The notes: generated from the sequence alone by a model not told the origin. A stretch of DNA of 64,000 nt from Psychrobacillus psychrodurans (GCA_900114885.1 FOUN01000006.1:1-64000), one strand, 5' to 3'; positions 8,028 to 17,517 are shown, counted from the first letter of the stretch. Made by a program: numbers and translations.

Positions 8028-10076
8028 CTATAGTTCAGAGAACTCTACAACTAAATCTAGAATATCCTGTTTTGTCTGCGCCTTCTTCAAAAGTTCTAAT
8101 TTTATAGGATCACTCAACAATGTAGTCAATTGAGCCAAAGCTTTTAAATGTGTTTGGTTATCAATAGCAGCTAAACATATGAATATTTCTACTTTGTTTT
8201 GCTCCTCACCTAGCAAGTAACTAGGTTCTGATAATTTCAACAAGCTCATCCCTAATTTTTTCACTCCAAATTCTGGACGTGCATGAGGGATCGCAACTTG
8301 TTCGCCGATGATAATATACGGTCCCATTGTTTCTATGTTCTCAATCATGACATCTACATACTGATTTGTAATTGAATCATTTGATAACAAAGGTTCCGCT
8401 GCTGTCTTGATTGCATCTTTCCAATCACCAATATTATGCATAAATTGAATATTTTCTTCGATTAATAAATCCTTTAACACTGGTTGTTTCCTCCCTAGAT
8501 TCAAGTGATCATTTTTAAACAAGGCCTGTTGTAATGCACTTTTTAGCAGATCAGGCTGTTTGATATCAGCATACTGACGAATAATTTTTATTAACTCATC
8601 TGAAGTTGGATTATGGTATGACTGTTGCAGCGTAAGCCCTTCTACTGTTTGTACTAGTTCCTTCTTTTCCATTTCACTCATAATCGGTCTAATTATAAAT
8701 AATGGTTTTATTGTTTTAAGTACAACAGTGGAAAATACAAGATCATACTCTGTATCTTTAAGATGTTGAAAATCATAAGATGAAAACGACGAAGTCCACT
8801 TAAACTGTGGAAAAAGTGATCTTAACTGATTTTCCAGCATTAAACTTGAACTAATCCCATTTGGGCAAACGATTACAGCCCTAAATAATTTTATTGAACT
8901 TTCACTATCCTGTTTAAGTAACCCTCCGAAATGAAGGGTAAGAAAGCCTACCTCATCTTCCGGTACCTTAATATTTAACATTTCCTCAATCGGCTTGAGT
9001 ACTTCCTTAACCACAATAAACAAGTCTCGATGCTCTTCCTTAATATCATCCAGTAATACATTTGTAATTGGTATTTTAAAGAGCATCCGGTAGTAAGCTG
9101 GCTTGAAATGTAAATATAGTGTTTCCATTGCCTTGTTTCTATCTAACAATTGAATACATGCATAACGTTCAAAGTTAACAATGATTTGCTCCGTAATAGC
9201 AAACAGCGCATCAGTTCTAGCAGGGCTAACCTCACCTTGGCATATGCCAAGTAGTTGAATGGTCAAAAAAGCAACTTCTTCCCGATTAGTTGTATATCCT
9301 AAGCGTTGCTGTATCAATGTAGACACCAAAAAAGCCTGTTGATTTTCCAAAAAACTCACTGTATCTGGATAAATCTGCACCTTTTTTTGTTGTTGTTGGC
9401 GAATATGTATCATTTGAAGCAAGTAGATAAATTCATCCAATCTGTCTTCAGTGAATGAAAATGAATATTGCTGTTCAAATTCCTTCAAAACTTGTTGATA
9501 GTTCTCATACTGATTTTGCAATTGTTGCTGTTGAAATATAAATGTGAATTTCTCATGAGCATATGATTTAATCTTTAACATGGAAATTGCCTTAAGCATT
9601 AGGTTTCGCTTATCTTCTTCCGTACCTTTTAAATGGTATCCATGTTCTCTTGAATAGCGTACTTCTACACGGAAATCCACACAAAACTTATTAACTCGCT
9701 TCACATCTGAACTGACGGTATTTTTACTAACACCAAACAAATGTTGAAAGTGAAAATTGGAAAGAGGTTCATGTCGGATGAAAGTATATAACAGGAATAT
9801 GATTACTCGCTCTACTTGCTCAAAAGAAAATTGATTTGCTACAAAACCTGCTCCATTTCCCTTCCAATAATCGACAACCTCTTGTTCTATCAAGATTCGG
9901 TCACCCGAAATTCTAATGGGTGGTACCCCCACGTCTAATAGAAAGCTATTAACTTTCTCTACATCATATTGAAACTGACGTTCTGTTAAGTTTATCTTGT
10001 CAATAAAAGAGGATTGTTGCGCCGGTTGCAATTTCATCAATTGATAAAAAGTATTTAGGCTTCGTTTCTCCAGCAT
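8028..10076 (-). CDS. BglG-family (MtlR/LicR-type) PTS-controlled transcription activator
   Basis: A 682-residue multidomain regulator. The N-terminal HTH_11/Mga-like helix-turn-helix region covers about residues 1-180. Two PTS regulation domains follow (about 190-400; note FLTIQLLGI and EVGFLTLHFGG). Then comes a GatB-like EIIB domain (VCPNGISSS) and a C-terminal fructose-type EIIA domain whose phospho-His lies near residue 598 in VAIPHARPEFG. Phosphorylation of these domains couples transcription to PTS flux. The start is ATG at 10076 (GGGGGAG six bases upstream) rather than the adjacent GTG. It is the first gene of the PTS operon and presumably its activator. A cre-like site lies just upstream. 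Its EIIA domain may also serve the transporter. Confidence 0.88.
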   Translation of the reverse strand: MLEKRSLNTFYQLMKLQPAQQSSFIDKINLTERQFQYDVEKVNSFLLDVGVPPIRISGDRILIEQEVVDYWKGNGAGFVANQFSFEQVERVIIFLLYTFIRHEPLSNFHFQHLFGVSKNTVSSDVKRVNKFCVDFRVEVRYSREHGYHLKGTEEDKRNLMLKAISMLKIKSYAHEKFTFIFQQQQLQNQYENYQQVLKEFEQQYSFSFTEDRLDEFIYLLQMIHIRQQQQKKVQIYPDTVSFLENQQAFLVSTLIQQRLGYTTNREEVAFLTIQLLGICQGEVSPARTDALFAITEQIIVNFERYACIQLLDRNKAMETLYLHFKPAYYRMLFKIPITNVLLDDIKEEHRDLFIVVKEVLKPIEEMLNIKVPEDEVGFLTLHFGGLLKQDSESSIKLFRAVIVCPNGISSSLMLENQLRSLFPQFKWTSSFSSYDFQHLKDTEYDLVFSTVVLKTIKPLFIIRPIMSEMEKKELVQTVEGLTLQQSYHNPTSDELIKIIRQYADIKQPDLLKSALQQALFKNDHLNLGRKQPVLKDLLIEENIQFMHNIGDWKDAIKTAAEPLLSNDSITNQYVDVMIENIETMGPYIIIGEQVAIPHARPEFGVKKLGMSLLKLSEPSYLLGEEQNKVEIFICLAAIDNQTHLKALAQLTTLLSDPIKLELLKKAQTKQDILDLVVEFSEL

Positions 10077-10097
10077 CACTAGCTCCCCCTCACATAA

Positions 10098-10119
10098 ATT
10101 ATAACGGAAATCGCTTTCA
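10098..10119 (-). promoter_or_regulatory. -10 box and cre-like (CcpA) site before the PTS operon
   Basis: On the minus strand TGAAAGCGATTTCC (10106-10119) matches the CcpA consensus TGWNANCGNTNWCA at every position except the last. Two bases downstream is a perfect TATAAT (10098-10103). The -35 is weak. A cre overlapping a promoter predicts glucose repression of the PTS operon. Confidence 0.55.
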
Positions 10120-10398
10120 CTTCAGATGACATTTGGTCACAAAAGTTGCTTTCAATTTCTTACTACATTGGTATGTACATTTTATAACAATAAAACTCAT
10201 AGTAAATCTCGACCGAAAGCTTCAAACCGCTTATTATTAAGCTGCTGTGAAACCTCTGTGACACATACAAGTCCCATACTAAGATAATCCGCACACTCCA
10301 GGGGATATCATATAGAACTATTCCCTTATTATATAGAGAAGTATAAAGTTGCACTAAAAAGAGTACCTGGTTTTATCTGGTGGTAACCAATTAAAATA
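10120..10398. other. intergenic, no gene seen
   Basis: Non-coding stretch between the PTS operon start and the mur operon end. Short frames here have no ribosome sites. Nothing further was recognised. Confidence 0.6.
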
Positions 10399-10440
10399 AC
10401 CCTGTGAAAGAAACAGACATCATTGTTTCTTTCACAGGGT
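10399..10440 (-). terminator. mur operon terminator hairpin; short relative of the dispersed palindrome
   Basis: Perfect 17-bp arms ACCCTGTGAAAGAAACA / TGTTTCTTTCACAGGGT around an 8-base loop, 7 bases beyond the murR stop, followed on the minus strand by TTATTTTAATT. The arm sequence CCCTGTGNAAGAAACA is shared with the 80-bp repeats at 17571, 21558 and 36204. Confidence 0.7.
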
Positions 10441-10447
10441 AAGATTT

Positions 10448-11347
10448 TCATTCACTTAGTTCCTGCTCATTAGCAGTTTTTCTTTTAGGCAATTTTTGAT
10501 GGAGTGTATCTATCGCCATTCTTGTTGTGTCCAAGTAGCCAATCGTTTGCTCGAATGTAGTTGTTGCAATACACATAAAGAGCATATCGATTACATGTAA
10601 TTGTGCTAATCTGGAAGAGGTTGCTCCACTGCGAAATGTAGGTTCTAATGAAGTTGCAGTAAACAAATTTATTTCTGCCAAATCAGCTACTAGCGAATTA
10701 CCGTAACGTGTTAAACTAATTGTTTTAGCACCAGCTTGCATACCAATTTCTAATATTTTTGCAACTTCATGTGTATTACCTGAAGAGGAAATACCAAAAA
10801 TCACATCTTTCTTAGAAGCATTGGCAACTGCTGTCGCAGCTAAATGTACGTCTGGGTAATAGGAGCAATACTTATTAATACGCATAAATTTTTGCTGAAC
10901 GTCCATTGCCGCAATGCCTGATGCTCCAACGCCAAATATATAAATATGGGATGCCTCTAAAATAACTTCCACTGCCTTTGTTAGTTGCACCATATCAATC
11001 ATATTTGTTGTTTCTCGTAGTGACCTTATACTTTGCAGTGTTATTTTTTCGACCATCGTTTCAAAAGATTCATTTGGTTCAATATCGCGCAGGTCTTGAC
11101 GTTCATTCTGTAAGTCCCCCGCAATTCTTAGCTTTAAGTCCTGAAAGCTATTCACTTGAAGTGACTTACAAAGTCTTATGACTGCCGCACTACTTGTGCC
11201 ACTCACTTTTCCTAACTCTACGACTGTTAAGTTAATGGACTCTTTCGGAAACTTTAATATATATTCAGCAATTTTCCTTTCTGAGCCTGGCAGACGATCA
11301 ATCATTTCCTCTAATATAGCTAATCCCGCATTCACCTTTTGTGTCAT
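10448..11347 (-). CDS. murR: RpiR/MurR-family transcriptional regulator
   Basis: A 299-residue regulator with an N-terminal HTH_6 domain (about 1-80; TVVELGKVSGTSSAAVIRLCKSL is the helix-turn-helix region) and a C-terminal SIS sugar-phosphate-sensing domain (FGVGASGIAA, FGISSSGNTHEV). MurR proteins bind MurNAc-6-phosphate and control the murQ operon. Here it is the last gene of that operon, 50 bases after murQ. A GAGGTG ribosome site precedes the ATG. I could not identify its operator. Assignment to MurR rather than another RpiR rests on the neighbours. Confidence 0.85.
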   Translation of the reverse strand: MTQKVNAGLAILEEMIDRLPGSERKIAEYILKFPKESINLTVVELGKVSGTSSAAVIRLCKSLQVNSFQDLKLRIAGDLQNERQDLRDIEPNESFETMVEKITLQSIRSLRETTNMIDMVQLTKAVEVILEASHIYIFGVGASGIAAMDVQQKFMRINKYCSYYPDVHLAATAVANASKKDVIFGISSSGNTHEVAKILEIGMQAGAKTISLTRYGNSLVADLAEINLFTATSLEPTFRSGATSSRLAQLHVIDMLFMCIATTTFEQTIGYLDTTRMAIDTLHQKLPKRKTANEQELSE

Positions 11348-11397
11348 TGTACACCTCTAGCTCTTTATTTCTTTCGTAAAGAGTAAATAATCGCACT

Positions 11398-12303
11398 CTA
11401 CTCATCCTTTTCTCCAATAGCCATGCGTACTTTACCATCTGCTTTTTTCAATAAATTTGCACCTTCTTCAGCAGTCGATCCAGTTGAAATCATCACTATT
11501 GCTTGTTTCACATTAAATTGTGTCTCAATGAGAGCTTTCTCTGCTTCTTCATATGTAATATTGGTTACTTCACAAACAATCATTTTTGCACGTTCTTTTA
11601 GTTTATAATTACTAGCATGCACATCGACCATTAAGTTTTTATATACCTTACCAGCTTGAATCATAGAAACAGTAGAAATCATGTTAACAATCATCTTATG
11701 TGCTGTTGCGGCCTTTAAGCGGGTAGACCCTGTTAAAACTTCAGGACCGGTTTCTACCTCAATGGCTACGTTCGCATATTGGCTAATTGTAGCCTGCTTA
11801 TTGCTTGATAGACTAATTGTTTTAGCCCCTACTGATTGAGCATAAGCCAAAGCACCAATTACGTATGGAGTTCTACCACTTGCGGCGATACCAACCACCA
11901 CATCACTTGAAGTAAGATCTAATTGCTTTAAATCACTTTTCCCTAGCTCTTGATCATCTTCTGCTCCTTCCACAGCAACCATAACAGCACTATGACCTCC
12001 AGCAAGCACAGCCTGAACCATTTGGGGTGATGTGCTAAAGGTTGGTGGACACTCTACTGCATCTAGTAAACCAATTCGACCACTCGTACCTGCTCCTACA
12101 TAAAGCAACCTTCCATTATTTGAGAGACCTTTATGAACAATATAAACGGCATCCTCTATTTGGGGTAAAACTCTCTGAACTGCGAGTGCAACTGTTTGGT
12201 CTTCTTCGTTCATCGTTTTGATAATTTCTTTTACAGTCATGATATCTAGTTTTTTAGTTTTTGGATTGGCACGTTCAGTTCCTAGTTTTTCCAATCGATT
12301 CAT
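11398..12303 (-). CDS. murQ: N-acetylmuramic acid 6-phosphate etherase
   Basis: A 301-residue SIS-fold lyase that removes D-lactate from MurNAc-6-P to give GlcNAc-6-P, the committed step of muramic acid recycling. Visible signatures: VGAGTSGRIGLLDAVECPP (residues 69-87, catalytic Glu84 by analogy with E. coli Glu83) and AVEGAEDD around residue 113. A C-terminal UBA-like helical tail is present (ITYEEAEKALIETQFNVKQAI). Its length is that of MurQ. The start ATG (AAAGGT nine bases upstream) lies inside the end of the kinase gene (29-base overlap), which suggests coupled translation of kinase and etherase. Confidence 0.95.
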   Translation of the reverse strand: MNRLEKLGTERANPKTKKLDIMTVKEIIKTMNEEDQTVALAVQRVLPQIEDAVYIVHKGLSNNGRLLYVGAGTSGRIGLLDAVECPPTFSTSPQMVQAVLAGGHSAVMVAVEGAEDDQELGKSDLKQLDLTSSDVVVGIAASGRTPYVIGALAYAQSVGAKTISLSSNKQATISQYANVAIEVETGPEVLTGSTRLKAATAHKMIVNMISTVSMIQAGKVYKNLMVDVHASNYKLKERAKMIVCEVTNITYEEAEKALIETQFNVKQAIVMISTGSTAEEGANLLKKADGKVRMAIGEKDE

Positions 12304-13327
12304 TTATATCATACCTTTCATCGTTCTGTTCATCCATTAATTGTGTCCACGACCTAATTACTTCTTTCCGGAGTTCTGGGCTATGTTCTATCCCTTCACT
12401 AACTAATGCATTTAAATACGAACCTACAACTGGTGGTAGTGTAGGTACATACAATTTGTTATCAAACCCTCGCATAGTATGTTTAAATGTTTCAAGAAAT
12501 AATTCATTTGAAAATAGCCCTCCACAAAGTACAATCGGAAACTCCTTCGCAATTTTTTCCTTGGTAAGAATAGTAGAAATAAGCTCCACTAATGCCTTAA
12601 TCGCTTGCTGAACTATATCAACAGCTGGTTGATATTTTTCTTCAGCTAAGTCTAAAACTAACATTGCTAGTGAAGCAATCGCTGTACGGGGATTCTCGTC
12701 GTCATAAACTGCTGGTACTAATTCATAAACATTTTGTAGATTGTAATGTTGTAAGACGATTTGTGTTAAGCGCTCATTTTTGGAAAGTTCCCCGTGCTGA
12801 TCGTAATACGTTGTGACATAGCGAAGTGCTTCATTTCCTATATGATAACCGCTACCATCATCACCTAGTAAATAGCCCCAGCCGCCAGAACGTATGGTTC
12901 TAGCACCGTTATCCTGCACTAAATAAGCAATGGATCCTGTTCCCGCAATCACAACTAAGCCATTTAAGCTGAAAGTTCCACTTACTAAAGCAGGTAGTGC
13001 ATCATTTGTAATTTGAATCCTACAAGGATGTGGTGAAAAATAGTCCATCATCCAATCATGCCAGGTTTTTTTATCGACATTCCGGTCACCACCAGCAGTA
13101 CCAATATAAATTCCAGAAATCTCTTCTTTTTTTATCCCATACCGGTTCAACAAATCATTTAATAATTCAACAATTTGTAATCGTACCTTTTCAGGTTTTG
13201 TAGATTTGATATTAGACCCTCCACCTACAACTGTGCCAATTATTCTGCCAGTTTTATCGCCAATGACACAGTAGGTTTTCGTTCCACCTCCATCCACGCC
13301 GATTAGATAACTTTCACTTAACTGCAC
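12275..13327 (-). CDS. murK: BadF/BadG-type amino-sugar kinase (MurNAc/GlcNAc kinase)
   Basis: A 350-residue ASKHA-fold kinase: the phosphate-1 motif IGVDGGGTKTYCVIGD is at residues 8-23, the adenosine motif region is IAGTGSIAYL, and GGWGYLLGDDGSGYHIG follows. The family includes N-acetylglucosamine kinases and Clostridium MurK, which phosphorylates both MurNAc and GlcNAc at O6. Sitting between an ABC sugar importer and murQ, it should make MurNAc-6-P from sugar imported unphosphorylated. It replaces the MurP PTS used by Bacillus subtilis. The start is GTG, inside the last codons of the upstream permease (14-base overlap). The symbol murK is a context-based guess. Confidence 0.8.
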   Translation of the reverse strand: MQLSESYLIGVDGGGTKTYCVIGDKTGRIIGTVVGGGSNIKSTKPEKVRLQIVELLNDLLNRYGIKKEEISGIYIGTAGGDRNVDKKTWHDWMMDYFSPHPCRIQITNDALPALVSGTFSLNGLVVIAGTGSIAYLVQDNGARTIRSGGWGYLLGDDGSGYHIGNEALRYVTTYYDQHGELSKNERLTQIVLQHYNLQNVYELVPAVYDDENPRTAIASLAMLVLDLAEEKYQPAVDIVQQAIKALVELISTILTKEKIAKEFPIVLCGGLFSNELFLETFKHTMRGFDNKLYVPTLPPVVGSYLNALVSEGIEHSPELRKEVIRSWTQLMDEQNDERYDINESIGKTRN

Positions 13328-14141
13328 CTGCTGTCAGCCCCTCCATAAATTGTTTGGATGCAACAAAGAATAGTATCATCATTGGTAAAGAAGCTAATGT
13401 TAGGCCAGCGAAAAGCGATCCCCAATCGGCTGAATGTTCACCAAACAGTGACAACATGCCGACTGGTATTGTCATCTTAGCCTTTTCTGTTATAAAAATT
13501 AGCGGGAAGAAGAAGTCATTCCATGCAGCGATAAAGTTGACTATAACCACTGTGCCTAGTGCCGGTCGCATTAATGGAAGAAGAACACTCCATAGGACTC
13601 GTAGGTTTCCTGCTCCGTCCATTCTTGCTGCTTCCTCTAGCTCTGTAGGCATTGTCTTAAAAAATCCAGTTAATATAAGCACCGTTAACGGCGTTCCTGT
13701 TGCAATGTTCATAAATATAAGGGACCAAAGTGAATTGATCAGCCCTAAATCACGCATTAATATAAATAATGGTACAATACCTAATTTAATAGGGATCATC
13801 ATTCCCAATAAAAATATAAAGAAGATAGCATTGTTCCAGCTAAATTTAAAGCGTGCAATATAATAAGCCGCTAACGAGCAAAAAATTACAACCAGTACAA
13901 CAGATGTAACACTAACTATTACACTATTTATAAAATATTGATCAAACGGGACTTTACTCAATAATGTTCTATAGGTATCTAAGCTAAAGTGCGTAGGAAG
14001 ACCTAAAGGATTCTTAAATATTTCTGCACTTGTTTTAAAAGAAGATAAAAACATTAAAAAGATTGGATACAAACTTATAGTAGCCACTGCGAATACAAGG
14101 ACATAATAAAATGGTTTTGACCACATTGAACTATTCTTCAT
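13314..14141 (-). CDS. ABC sugar transporter permease (MalG/UgpE type)
   Basis: A roughly 275-residue inner permease of the CUT1 carbohydrate family with six transmembrane segments. The EAA coupling loop is seen in ELEEAARMDGAGNLRVLWSV and the ending is QFMEGLTAGAVK, characteristic of MalG-like subunits. I prefer ATG at 14141 (AAGGG eight bases upstream) to the GTG at 14150. It pairs with the next permease (14153-15103) and lipoprotein (15123-16430). There is no ATPase gene in the operon, so a shared MsmX-type ATPase elsewhere in the genome is required. Confidence 0.9.
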   Translation of the reverse strand: MKNSSMWSKPFYYVLVFAVATISLYPIFLMFLSSFKTSAEIFKNPLGLPTHFSLDTYRTLLSKVPFDQYFINSVIVSVTSVVLVVIFCSLAAYYIARFKFSWNNAIFFIFLLGMMIPIKLGIVPLFILMRDLGLINSLWSLIFMNIATGTPLTVLILTGFFKTMPTELEEAARMDGAGNLRVLWSVLLPLMRPALGTVVIVNFIAAWNDFFFPLIFITEKAKMTIPVGMLSLFGEHSADWGSLFAGLTLASLPMMILFFVASKQFMEGLTAGAVK

Positions 14142-14152
14142 ACTACTCACCC

Positions 14153-15103
14153 TTACATTTCTACTTCTTTTTTATTTGTAAACTTTAGGAATATCATCGT
14201 ACATATTAATATGAAGAAAAATAACACTGCCGCTAGGGCAGAACCTAGACCTATCGCATCAGAGCTTCCAGATGTGGAGCTTCCAAATGCTAAGCGATAA
14301 AAGAATACCGCCAACGTATCAGTTGAATAATATGGCTCTCCCATCGACCCCTGCATAGCATAGACAAGTTCAAATGCCTCGAAGGACTGTATAAATGTCA
14401 ATACCGTCATAATCATGATGGAAGGAATCATTAAAGGTAAATAAATTTTACGAATCATTGTCATTCCTTTAGCACCATCTAATTTAGCAGCTTCTATTAG
14501 TTCACCTGGAATACTTTGAAAACCCGCTAGAAAGATTAATACACCAAACCCTAAACCAAACCAACAATTTACTAAGATTATAGAAATCAATGCCGTATTT
14601 GGATCTCCAAGCCATGCTCGCTGTAATTCCTCTAGTCCTAGTTTGCCTAGTAACATATTTAGAGTACCGAAGTTAGGATTTAAAATAAGCTTCCACAAAA
14701 AACCGACCACAATTACGGATAATAAACGAGGTAGAAAGAAGGCAATCTTGAAAAACTCAGCACCTCTCACTTTTTTGTAAATGACAAAAGCAAGTATAAA
14801 TGCCAAGCCATTCATAACAATCATTTGAAGTCCAAAATAGAGTAGATTATGCTTGAAGGCATTCGTAAACATGGATCCATATGGCTCTGTCGTAAATAAT
14901 GTAACGAAATTATCAAAGCCAACAAAAGACTCTCGTGAAAAACCTTTGAATGAATAGAAGCTATACGTTAATGCAGCTAGTATAGGATAGAGCACGAACA
15001 CGCTATAAATAATTAATGCGGGAATAGGGAAAAGGTGGATAGTCCACCTTTTCCCATTCTTTCTTCCCTTCTTTTTCAAAGCAGTTTGTACAGTTGTCAT
15101 CAT
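14153..15103 (-). CDS. ABC sugar transporter permease (MalF/UgpA type)
   Basis: A 316-residue CUT1 permease with a basic N-terminus (KKKGRKNGKRW) and six membrane spans. The EAA loop is PGELIEAAKLDGAKGMTMI. The out-of-frame ATG right after GGAGG is a decoy. The in-frame ATG at 15103 lies six bases after GGAGG. It is the second membrane subunit of the muropeptide-sugar importer of this operon. Confidence 0.9.
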   Translation of the reverse strand: MMTTVQTALKKKGRKNGKRWTIHLFPIPALIIYSVFVLYPILAALTYSFYSFKGFSRESFVGFDNFVTLFTTEPYGSMFTNAFKHNLLYFGLQMIVMNGLAFILAFVIYKKVRGAEFFKIAFFLPRLLSVIVVGFLWKLILNPNFGTLNMLLGKLGLEELQRAWLGDPNTALISIILVNCWFGLGFGVLIFLAGFQSIPGELIEAAKLDGAKGMTMIRKIYLPLMIPSIMIMTVLTFIQSFEAFELVYAMQGSMGEPYYSTDTLAVFFYRLAFGSSTSGSSDAIGLGSALAAVLFFFILICTMIFLKFTNKKEVEM

Positions 15104-15122
15104 TCATGGCCTCCTTTTTTTG

Positions 15123-16430
15123 TTATTTAAAAGGCTCAAATGAGGTTTCTGCATTTTCCTGCAATTTTTGAGCTACTTCTGCTGGGGTAACTTCTCCTAA
15201 ATACATCCCTTGTAATTCTGTTTCTAATACCGTTTTCGTAGTTGGGTCCCCACTTACAAAATTAATAACCCAGTAATACGGTGTTGAATTAGATTCTACT
15301 GCTTTGCTTAACTCACTAAGAAGCTTATCATCTGAAGTGATCCCAGGAATTGCACTAATCATTTTGAACTCATCAACAAATAATTCACCAAACTCTTTTG
15401 TTGTTAGGAATTCTAAAAATGTTTTTGCCGCTTCCTTATTTTTAGACTTTGCATTGATTGCAAAAGATCCATCTACCCAAGTCGTTACCGTTTGGTTACC
15501 TGCTTTCGATGGCATTGGGAAAAAGTCATAGTCTAAATCTGCATTTAACTCATTAACGACTGGGATTTCCCAGCTTCCAAGTGGGAACATAGCCGCTTGT
15601 TCCATCGCAAATAATGTACGTATGTCGTCCATTCCTAATCCTTCAGAATTAGCAGGAAAATACTTTTTCAAATCATTCATCGCTTCTATCGATTCTACAA
15701 ATGCTGGGTCTGTAAAATCTTTATCACCAGTAACAAGTTTATCTGCAAATGTATTTCCATCTAACACACCTGCCCCTACAATTCCATGTGTTAGAGATAG
15801 TAACCAACCTTCTTTAGTTCCCATAGCAATTGGCGTAATACCTGCATCCAATAGTTTCTCGTTCACTTCGATAAATTCATCCCAAGTTGTCGGTACTTCA
15901 AGTCCCTGATCTTCAAATATTTTTTTGTTATAGAAAAATTGTGTTGAACTTATGTTTAAAGGAACGCCATATTGTTCCCCGTCAGTACCTTTAGAAGCTG
16001 CTAGATAATCCTCTGAATATTGGTCTAATCCGTTAATGTCTGAAATTGGCTCAACGAATCCAGCTTCTGCTAGCTTTAATCCCGCTGCATATGGACGCAA
16101 GTGGAAAATATCCGGGCCCTCACCTGCTTGTAAGGACGTATTTAAAACTGTATTGTATTCCGTATTTTTAGTTGGATTAAATTCTACCTGAATGTCAGGG
16201 TTTGTTTCATTAAATAAAGCAATTACTTTTTCGTACTTTGCTACATCTTCTGTACGCCAACTACCTATTGTTAGTTTTACTTTTTCTTCTGAAGCCGTTT
16301 CCCCATTTTCACTAGTACCTTCATCAGTATCCGCTTTCGAATCATTCCCGTTATCTGAACAAGCTGCTAAAACGAAAGTTACTAGCATTGCAAATAAAAA
16401 TAGAAGCAAATACTTTGTCATTTTTCTCAT
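15123..16430 (-). CDS. ABC sugar-binding lipoprotein
   Basis: A 435-residue extracellular solute-binding protein (family 1). A lipoprotein signal peptide ends LVTFVLAACS (lipobox Cys about residue 23), followed by an acidic linker rich in D/E/S and a mature domain starting KLTIGSWRTEDVAKYEKVI. Typical features are FNPTKNTEYNTVLNTSLQAGEGPDIF and WIPV-like substrate loops. It is anchored on the outer membrane face and delivers sugar to the two following permeases. Given kinase and murQ downstream, MurNAc, GlcNAc or a disaccharide released by cell-wall hydrolases is the likely ligand (inference). Confidence 0.9.
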   Translation of the reverse strand: MRKMTKYLLLFLFAMLVTFVLAACSDNGNDSKADTDEGTSENGETASEEKVKLTIGSWRTEDVAKYEKVIALFNETNPDIQVEFNPTKNTEYNTVLNTSLQAGEGPDIFHLRPYAAGLKLAEAGFVEPISDINGLDQYSEDYLAASKGTDGEQYGVPLNISSTQFFYNKKIFEDQGLEVPTTWDEFIEVNEKLLDAGITPIAMGTKEGWLLSLTHGIVGAGVLDGNTFADKLVTGDKDFTDPAFVESIEAMNDLKKYFPANSEGLGMDDIRTLFAMEQAAMFPLGSWEIPVVNELNADLDYDFFPMPSKAGNQTVTTWVDGSFAINAKSKNKEAAKTFLEFLTTKEFGELFVDEFKMISAIPGITSDDKLLSELSKAVESNSTPYYWVINFVSGDPTTKTVLETELQGMYLGEVTPAEVAQKLQENAETSFEPFK

Positions 16431-16444
16431 TTTAATACGCCCCT

Positions 16445-17467
16445 TTAATTTGAAATGTACATTCCATAAACTAAATCATGAACGCCTAGCCTCAGTTCTC
16501 TTACATGAGAGTGCCTACCGTAATGCACCGCATTAGTTAACAAAACTACAAATAATTTTTCGTTTGGATCCATCCAGATCGAAGTACCTGTAAATCCTGT
16601 ATGGCCAAAAGAACCTACACTCCACCTCCTACCACAAGATAATAACGGTTCAATACCAGACCAAACCTCAAAGCCTAAGCCTCGATGTTGGAATAATAGT
16701 GTATGACATAAATCCATCCATTCAGATGGTATAACCGACTGAGTTGATATACCAAGCCAAAATTTTGCGTACTGTACTAAATCCATTACATTGGTAAATA
16801 GTCCAGCACTTCCGGAAACTCCTGATAACAAAAATGCCTTTTCATCATGGACCTCTCCCTGTACATATTGCTCCTCAACCATTTCAGTAGAGGCAATAAT
16901 GGGCAGAAGTTCCTTCGATGGATTGAAACACGTGTTATCCATCAACCAAGGTTGAAATATTTCACTTTCTACAAACCTATCTAAGGATTTACCAGATACT
17001 TTTTGTATGATTTCCCCTAGTAAAATCATGCCTAAGTCACTATAAACCACTGCTTCTCCCGTCACATATTGTAGCCTTGACTGATAAACCTCGAGCAGTA
17101 TATTTCTATTCTCACCTCGTTGAACCGGTGGGGTTAAATCCGCTGGCAAGCCACTATTGTGATGAAGAAGATGATAAACGCTAACAGAATCGTATTGAAA
17201 GTCAGGTAAAAATTTCTGCACAGGATCCTCTAATGCTATTTCGCCTTTCGCCAGTAACACCAAGATGGAGGGTAAGGTTGCTATTACCTTTGTTAAAGAA
17301 GCAACATCAAAAATAGTATCTTTTGTAATAGAATGGTAGCTGCCATCTCTAGCCTTATATCCACCACAGCTATGTTGAAACAAAACTTCGTCATCACGTT
17401 GTACGTGTATGACAGTACCTGGAATCTTCTTTTCATCAACAAATTTTTGAATATACTCTTTTAGCAT
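16445..17467 (-). CDS. class C beta-lactamase-fold serine hydrolase (AmiE-like)
   Basis: A 340-residue serine hydrolase with SLTK at residues 57-60 (nucleophile Ser57), the second motif YSD at 142-144 and HTG at 289-291. The family includes Bacillus subtilis AmiE (YbbE), an exo-lytic N-acetylmuramoyl-L-alanine amidase encoded with murQ/murR/murP. The position as first gene of this mur operon fits that role: freeing MurNAc from stem peptide. Unlike AmiE it has no visible signal peptide, so it may act in the cytoplasm on imported muropeptides. It carries a GGGGGG-type ribosome site. Confidence 0.8.
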   Translation of the reverse strand: MLKEYIQKFVDEKKIPGTVIHVQRDDEVLFQHSCGGYKARDGSYHSITKDTIFDVASLTKVIATLPSILVLLAKGEIALEDPVQKFLPDFQYDSVSVYHLLHHNSGLPADLTPPVQRGENRNILLEVYQSRLQYVTGEAVVYSDLGMILLGEIIQKVSGKSLDRFVESEIFQPWLMDNTCFNPSKELLPIIASTEMVEEQYVQGEVHDEKAFLLSGVSGSAGLFTNVMDLVQYAKFWLGISTQSVIPSEWMDLCHTLLFQHRGLGFEVWSGIEPLLSCGRRWSVGSFGHTGFTGTSIWMDPNEKLFVVLLTNAVHYGRHSHVRELRLGVHDLVYGMYISN

Positions 17468-17517
17468 TGCCCACCCCCCAATAATCAGAAATAACAGATA
17501 ATTTAGTTATTTAAAAT

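Noticed and set aside
10163-10354. 63-codon minus-strand ORF between the PTS and mur operons
   Set aside because: No ribosome site; composition of random AT-rich DNA.
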